Assembly (NCBI GenBank): GCA_000715855.1
Contig: KL571431.1
Location: forward strand, 24,938 to 30,119
DNA from: Actinoplanes liguriensis
Lineage (GTDB): Bacteria; Actinomycetota; Actinomycetes; Mycobacteriales; Micromonosporaceae
Direction of reading: 5' to 3'
Length of the DNA stretch: 5,182 nt
Shown: positions 1 through 5,182 of the stretch, piece after piece
Numbering within the stretch: position 1 is the stretch's first letter
Layout of the letters: every line of letters begins with the position of its first letter
Notes under the pieces: model-generated
The model's database searches: none
Told to the model about the DNA's origin: nothing
What the model saw: only the letters and a program-made list of their open reading frames with translations
Position numbers and translations under genes: made by a program

Positions 1-323
1 CAGCTGGGGGGAGGCTGCTGCCAGCCCGGAGGCGGCTGCTGCCAATCGGGCGGGGGCTGTTGCCAGGCGGGCGGTGGCTGGTGCCAGCCGGCCGGGGGCT
101 GAGCCCCGGGCGGGGCCCAGCCCGGCGGCGGGTATTGACCAGGCTGGGGTGCCACGGCTTCAGGCCCGGCAACAGGGGCTGGGGGCTCCGCCTCCACCAG
201 CGGCCCGTCCGGCGGGACCGCGTCAGCCGGGATGGCTTTGCCCAGCCAGCCCTCACCGTCCCAGTAGCGCTGGGTGCTGGTGTCGGCCGGGTCCTTGTAC
301 CAACCCGCGGGAAGGGAACTCAT
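1..323 (-). CDS. DUF2510-domain protein with Pro/Gln/Trp repeat, 5' part only
   Basis: Reading leftwards from an ATG at 323-321, the frame stays open for 107 codons to the window edge, so the C-terminus is missing. Residues 4-28 match the short actinobacterial DUF2510 domain: it opens LPAGWYKDP, and a central RYWDGEGW (19-26) supplies the typical paired tryptophans. Residues 32-78 are a low-complexity Pro/Ala/Gly linker. From residue 79 there are four consecutive seven-residue units of the form xWQQPPP (the first is GWHQPPP), and a fifth is beginning at the edge. In this family a DUF2510 head plus Pro-rich linker usually precedes a membrane part such as an RDD or other transmembrane domain, but that part lies outside the window, so no function is assigned. 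A purine-rich AAAGG (plus-strand 331-335) sits 7 nt before the ATG and supports this start. The gene follows hpd by 53 bp in the same direction and could be cotranscribed with it. Confidence 0.82.
   Translation of the reverse strand, partial: MSSLPAGWYKDPADTSTQRYWDGEGWLGKAIPADAVPPDGPLVEAEPPAPVAGPEAVAPQPGQYPPPGWAPPGAQPPAGWHQPPPAWQQPPPDWQQPPPGWQQPPPS
6..89 (-). repeat. Four tandem 21-bp units encoding xWQQPPP
   Basis: Four adjacent 21-bp units (69-89, 48-68, 27-47 and 6-26, in coding order) each encode Gly/Ala/Asp/Gly-Trp-(His/Gln)-Gln-Pro-Pro-Pro. Bases 1-5 begin a fifth unit. The units differ mostly at synonymous third positions (CAC/CAA/CAG and CCA/CCC/CCG/CCT variants). The peptide period is therefore conserved better than the DNA, which suggests selection on the repeat protein and not very recent slippage. 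The array continues beyond the left edge by an unknown amount. Confidence 0.85.
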
Positions 324-330
324 GCGCAAA

Positions 331-335
331 CCTTT
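331..335 (-). promoter_or_regulatory. Ribosome binding site of the DUF2510 gene
   Basis: On the minus strand this reads AAAGG, with 7 nt between it and the ATG at 323. It is the only good Shine-Dalgarno match in the 53-bp gap after hpd, and it fixes the start of the DUF2510 gene. Confidence 0.55.
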
Positions 336-356
336 ACCATGACTGCCTGACGGTTC

Positions 357-368
357 CCTGCGCGCAGG
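357..368. other. Perfect 12-bp palindrome CCTGCGCGCAGG between hpd and the DUF2510 gene
   Basis: The sequence is its own reverse complement and begins 8 nt past the hpd stop codon. As RNA it could form only a 4-bp stem with a 4-nt loop and has no U-tract, so it is a poor terminator. It could be a protein-binding dyad or chance in GC-rich DNA. Low certainty. Confidence 0.25.
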
Positions 369-376
369 TCACCACG

Positions 377-1560
<1,184 letters not shown>

Positions 1561-1573
1561 TGTGCAATCGGTA

Positions 1574-1579
1574 GAGAGG
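1574..1579 (+). promoter_or_regulatory. Ribosome binding site deciding the regulator start
   Basis: GAGAGG lies 9 nt before the ATG at 1589. It favours that ATG over the in-frame upstream ATG at 1562, which has no such signal and would add nine residues not expected in the family. Confidence 0.7.
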
Positions 1580-1588
1580 TGCCCCGGC

Positions 1589-2074
1589 ATGACCGAGCAT
1601 TCTGTTCAGCTCGACGAGCTCGACGCGAAGCTGATCGAGTTGCTCGCCGCCGAGCCGCGGATCGGGGTGCTCGAACTCTCCCGGCGGCTCGCGGTGGCCC
1701 GCGGCACGGTCCAGGCGCGGCTCGACAAGCTGACCGCTCGCGGCGCGATCAAGGGTTTCGGGCCCGAGGTGGTGCCGGCCCTGATCGGGTTCGGGGTGAT
1801 GAGCTTCGTGACCCTGGAGATCAGCCAGCGCTACGGGCACGACGCGGTGGCCGGCCATCTCGCCGAGATTCCCGAGGTCCTGGAGGCGCACACGATCACC
1901 GGCAGTGGGGACATCCTGTGCCGGATCGTGGCCCGATCGAACGCCGACCTGCAGCGCGTGATCGACCAGATCGTCGGCTACGAGGGCATCCGGCGGGCGC
2001 ACACGATCATCGCGCTGGCGGAGCTGATCCCGTACCGGACGGTGCCGCTGACAAAGGCCGCAACTCGGATATAA
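1589..2074 (+). CDS. Lrp/AsnC-family transcriptional regulator, probable HpdA-type regulator of hpd
   Basis: The 161-residue protein has the normal length and plan of the family. An N-terminal winged helix-turn-helix begins LDELDAKLIELLAAEPRI (8-25); the first helix of the turn is near 27-35 and the recognition helix near 38-50 (ARGTVQARLDKLTARG in 37-52). A RAM/AsnC ligand-binding and multimerisation domain follows from about 66 to 146, with the typical effector-loop motif TGSGDILCRIVA (104-115). It is divergent from hpd, 90 bp between starts, so it most likely regulates hpd and itself. As I recall, in Streptomyces coelicolor an AsnC/Lrp protein (HpdA) encoded next to hppD activates hppD, represses its own gene and responds to 4-hydroxyphenylpyruvate. 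Transferring that role here is inference from position and family. The start at 1589 is supported by GAGAGG upstream; an upstream in-frame ATG at 1562 is less likely. Confidence 0.92.
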   Translation: MTEHSVQLDELDAKLIELLAAEPRIGVLELSRRLAVARGTVQARLDKLTARGAIKGFGPEVVPALIGFGVMSFVTLEISQRYGHDAVAGHLAEIPEVLEAHTITGSGDILCRIVARSNADLQRVIDQIVGYEGIRRAHTIIALAELIPYRTVPLTKAATRI

Positions 2075-2124
2075 GGCGACGACACGGGCTTTCTACGCTC
2101 TCGGGGCTTGTGGATCGAGGTCAT

Positions 2125-2130
2125 TAGTGT
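2125..2130 (+). promoter_or_regulatory. Candidate -10 box (TAGTGT) for leaderless start of the propeller gene
   Basis: TAGTGT fits the actinobacterial TANNNT -10 pattern and ends 6 nt before the ATG at 2137. Transcription would then start at or beside the A of the start codon. No Shine-Dalgarno sequence lies at a usable distance: GAGG at 2117-2120 is 16 nt away. I see no convincing -35 hexamer. Confidence 0.5.
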
Positions 2131-2136
2131 GCCCGC

Positions 2137-3414
2137 ATGGCCTCGGGCACGTGGAAGGGAGTCACGCTGGTCGCCGCCGTCACGGTCACCGTGCTGGCCT
2201 CGACCGGGGTGTGGAACCCGTTCCCGAAGCTGTGGGAGTGGGTCAGCACGAGCGGGCCGGTCGCGCCCGGCACCCGCTGGCAGCAGCGGCTCGGCGGCAC
2301 GCCGCAGAGCATCTCGGTGGTCGGCGAGTCGGTGGTCGTCGAGTACCGGACCTCGGTGGAGGCGTACAACCTGACCACGGCCGTGAAGATGTGGGAGTCC
2401 GACGCGGACTGGGCCGCGATCGCCGGGCAGGGCAGCGACGCGGTGGTGGTCACCGGTCGGCTGCTCACCAAGGGCTACCAGGTGCTGGACGCGCGGACCG
2501 GGATGGTGAAACGGTCGGACACCGACGCGAGCGCGGTCTGGGCGTACCAGAACGGGATCGTCGACCTGCACTGCTCGGGCGGCAACGACTGCCGTCTCAC
2601 GGCGTGGGATCCGCGGGCCGGCTCGCAACTCTGGTCGGTGGCCACCGGCGGGATCGGGTTCGTGCTGCACGCCGCGAACCCCGACCTGCCGGACAGCCGG
2701 CGGCTCGGCACCGGTGACGTCGACGACGAGGCGTCCGGGCCGGCGATGATGCCCGGCCTGCTCGGCCTCCCCGAGGACGGCAAGGTGCGGGTGATCGACA
2801 CCGCCACCGGCCACCTGGTCCAGACCGTGACGAGCGGCGCGGACCAGCGGATCGCCGTGGTCGGGGGCCGGGTGCTGACGATCACCGGCACCGCCAAGGA
2901 CGGCACCTGCTACTACGGCGTGGTGGCCACCAGCCCGCCGAACAACCGGACAGTGTGGAAGCGGGACGGGCTCAACCTGCGGACCGCGGAGAGCGACTGC
3001 AAGCAGGACCGGGACCCGGCCGGTGGGTACGACGTGGTGCTCGGCGTCGATCCGTACGGCCGTCAGGAGCTGATCAACGCGGCGGACGGCCGGATCCTCT
3101 GGTACGGCGACAAGTCCGCCGAGGTGCTGGCCGTCGACGACCGGTACGCGGTGATCCGCACCGGCGACACGTTGCGCGGCTGGTCGTTCAGCAAGGGCAA
3201 GGCGGTGTGGCGGCAGAACGGGCGGGCGAAGGCGGGGGCGGCCGTCACGTCGTACGCGGTGATCGTCGTCTCGTCCGGACGGGTGACTGCGCTGAATCCG
3301 GCGAATGGCGCGGTACGGGCCGAAGTGCGCACTAATGCGAAGGTCTTCACTGCCGCGCCCGGTGGTTTGATCTTGGTTTCCGGGCGCGACATGGCCTATT
3401 TGCCCTACAGCTGA
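2137..3414 (+). CDS. Exported or membrane-anchored PQQ-like beta-propeller protein, function unknown
   Basis: The 425-residue protein starts with a short basic N-terminus (Lys7) and a hydrophobic stretch at about 8-24, so it is secreted or anchored by its N-terminus. There is no lipobox cysteine; cleavage after Ala21 (VLA) is possible but unsure. The rest is a beta-propeller of PQQ-like repeats, shown by seven copies of the pattern hydrophobic-x-Ala/Leu-(Asp/Asn)-x-x-x-Gly-x-x-x-Trp-like: near 74-86 ([13 protein letters not shown]), 114-126, 153-166 ([14 protein letters not shown]), 217-230, 310-322 (ending DGRILW), 346-358 and 383-396 ([14 protein letters not shown]). Cys146/Cys152 and Cys258/Cys288 could form two disulfides, which suits an extracytoplasmic fold. 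Such repeats serve as scaffolds in many actinobacterial proteins, and I see no reason to assume a bound PQQ cofactor or dehydrogenase activity. The first start after an in-frame TAG (2125-2127) is the ATG at 2137. It lies 62 bp after the regulator but probably has its own promoter. Confidence 0.85.
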   Translation: MASGTWKGVTLVAAVTVTVLASTGVWNPFPKLWEWVSTSGPVAPGTRWQQRLGGTPQSISVVGESVVVEYRTSVEAYNLTTAVKMWESDADWAAIAGQGSDAVVVTGRLLTKGYQVLDARTGMVKRSDTDASAVWAYQNGIVDLHCSGGNDCRLTAWDPRAGSQLWSVATGGIGFVLHAANPDLPDSRRLGTGDVDDEASGPAMMPGLLGLPEDGKVRVIDTATGHLVQTVTSGADQRIAVVGGRVLTITGTAKDGTCYYGVVATSPPNNRTVWKRDGLNLRTAESDCKQDRDPAGGYDVVLGVDPYGRQELINAADGRILWYGDKSAEVLAVDDRYAVIRTGDTLRGWSFSKGKAVWRQNGRAKAGAAVTSYAVIVVSSGRVTALNPANGAVRAEVRTNAKVFTAAPGGLILVSGRDMAYLPYS

Positions 3415-3436
3415 CACGCCGACAGGCGCGTATGCC

Positions 3437-3463
3437 GGGTGCGGGTTCGCATCGCCCGCCCCC
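3437..3463 (+). terminator. Possible GC-rich stem-loop after the propeller gene
   Basis: GGGTGCGGG (3437-3445) can pair with CCCGCCCCC (3455-3463): eight G-C pairs, one internal mismatch (T3440/C3460) and a 9-nt loop. It begins 22 nt past the stop codon at 3412-3414. There is no U-tract, so it would be a non-canonical terminator at best, and it also occupies the region just upstream of the fumarase -10 box. Confidence 0.3.
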
Positions 3464-3470
3464 GCTGGCC

Positions 3471-3476
3471 TAGGCT
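3471..3476 (+). promoter_or_regulatory. Candidate -10 box (TAGGCT) for the fumarase gene
   Basis: TAGGCT is a close match to the actinobacterial TANNNT -10 pattern and ends 8 nt before the ATG at 3485. The predicted transcription start falls within about 1-3 nt of the ATG, giving a leaderless or nearly leaderless mRNA. There is no Shine-Dalgarno sequence. TTCGCA (3446-3451) is a weak -35 candidate with a 19-bp spacer. Confidence 0.55.
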
Positions 3477-3484
3477 TGCCGCTC

Positions 3485-5152
<1,668 letters not shown>

Positions 5153-5182
5153 AGATCAAAATCATTCGGCGGTACGACGTTT

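Noticed and set aside
6..89. The tandem 21-bp units considered as a CRISPR array or non-coding repeat.
   Set aside because: There are no spacers, the units are contiguous, and they keep an exact heptad peptide in the DUF2510 reading frame.
1562..1588. Earlier in-frame ATG (1562) as the start of the Lrp/AsnC gene.
   Set aside because: It would add nine residues, place translation across the CAATC/GAGAGG signals, and lacks a ribosome binding site; the ATG at 1589 has GAGAGG at a good distance.
3476..3484. TTG at 3476 as the fumarase start.
   Set aside because: Its T is the last base of the TAGGCT -10 box, so it would precede the likely transcription start; the ATG three codons later fits better.
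5153..5182. AT-richer 30-base tail after the fumarase stop.
   Set aside because: It is too short to support a terminator, promoter or gene; no hairpin with a U-tract is visible before the edge.

Overview
The window is very GC-rich, with G or C at most third codon positions. It reads as a chromosomal segment of a high-GC actinomycete, most likely a Micromonosporaceae/Actinoplanes-type organism. The evidence is a Streptomyces-like 4-hydroxyphenylpyruvate dioxygenase with a divergent Lrp/AsnC regulator, an actinobacterial DUF2510 N-terminal domain, and promoters of the actinobacterial leaderless type. The genus is inferred from gene content, not demonstrated.

Layout from left to right. (1) Minus strand, 1-323: the 5' part of a gene for a DUF2510 protein with a Trp-Gln-Gln-Pro-Pro-Pro heptad repeat; it runs off the left edge. 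(2) Minus strand, 377-1498: complete hpd (4-hydroxyphenylpyruvate dioxygenase), with all three iron ligands visible. (3) A 90-bp divergent intergenic region, 1499-1588, carrying an 8-bp inverted repeat and recurring CAATC/GATTG words; it is the probable control region for hpd and the regulator. (4) Plus strand, 1589-2074: an Lrp/AsnC-family regulator, probably the HpdA-type regulator of hpd. (5) Plus strand, 2137-3414: an exported or membrane-anchored PQQ-like beta-propeller protein with seven recognisable repeats and no assigned function. (6) Plus strand, 3485-5152: a complete single-chain class I (iron-sulfur) fumarate hydratase. The last 30 bases hold nothing recognisable.

How they fit together. 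HPPD commits tyrosine carbon to homogentisate, and the divergent Lrp/AsnC protein very likely controls it. Further along, the homogentisate pathway releases fumarate, the fumarase substrate, but the fumarase has its own likely promoter and is probably an independent TCA-cycle gene. The propeller gene also appears to have its own start-proximal promoter. I see no mobile element, CRISPR array, tRNA or rRNA. I also see no convincing new multi-gene system: this is mostly core metabolism, and the least explained parts are the propeller protein, the DUF2510 repeat protein and the hpd control region.
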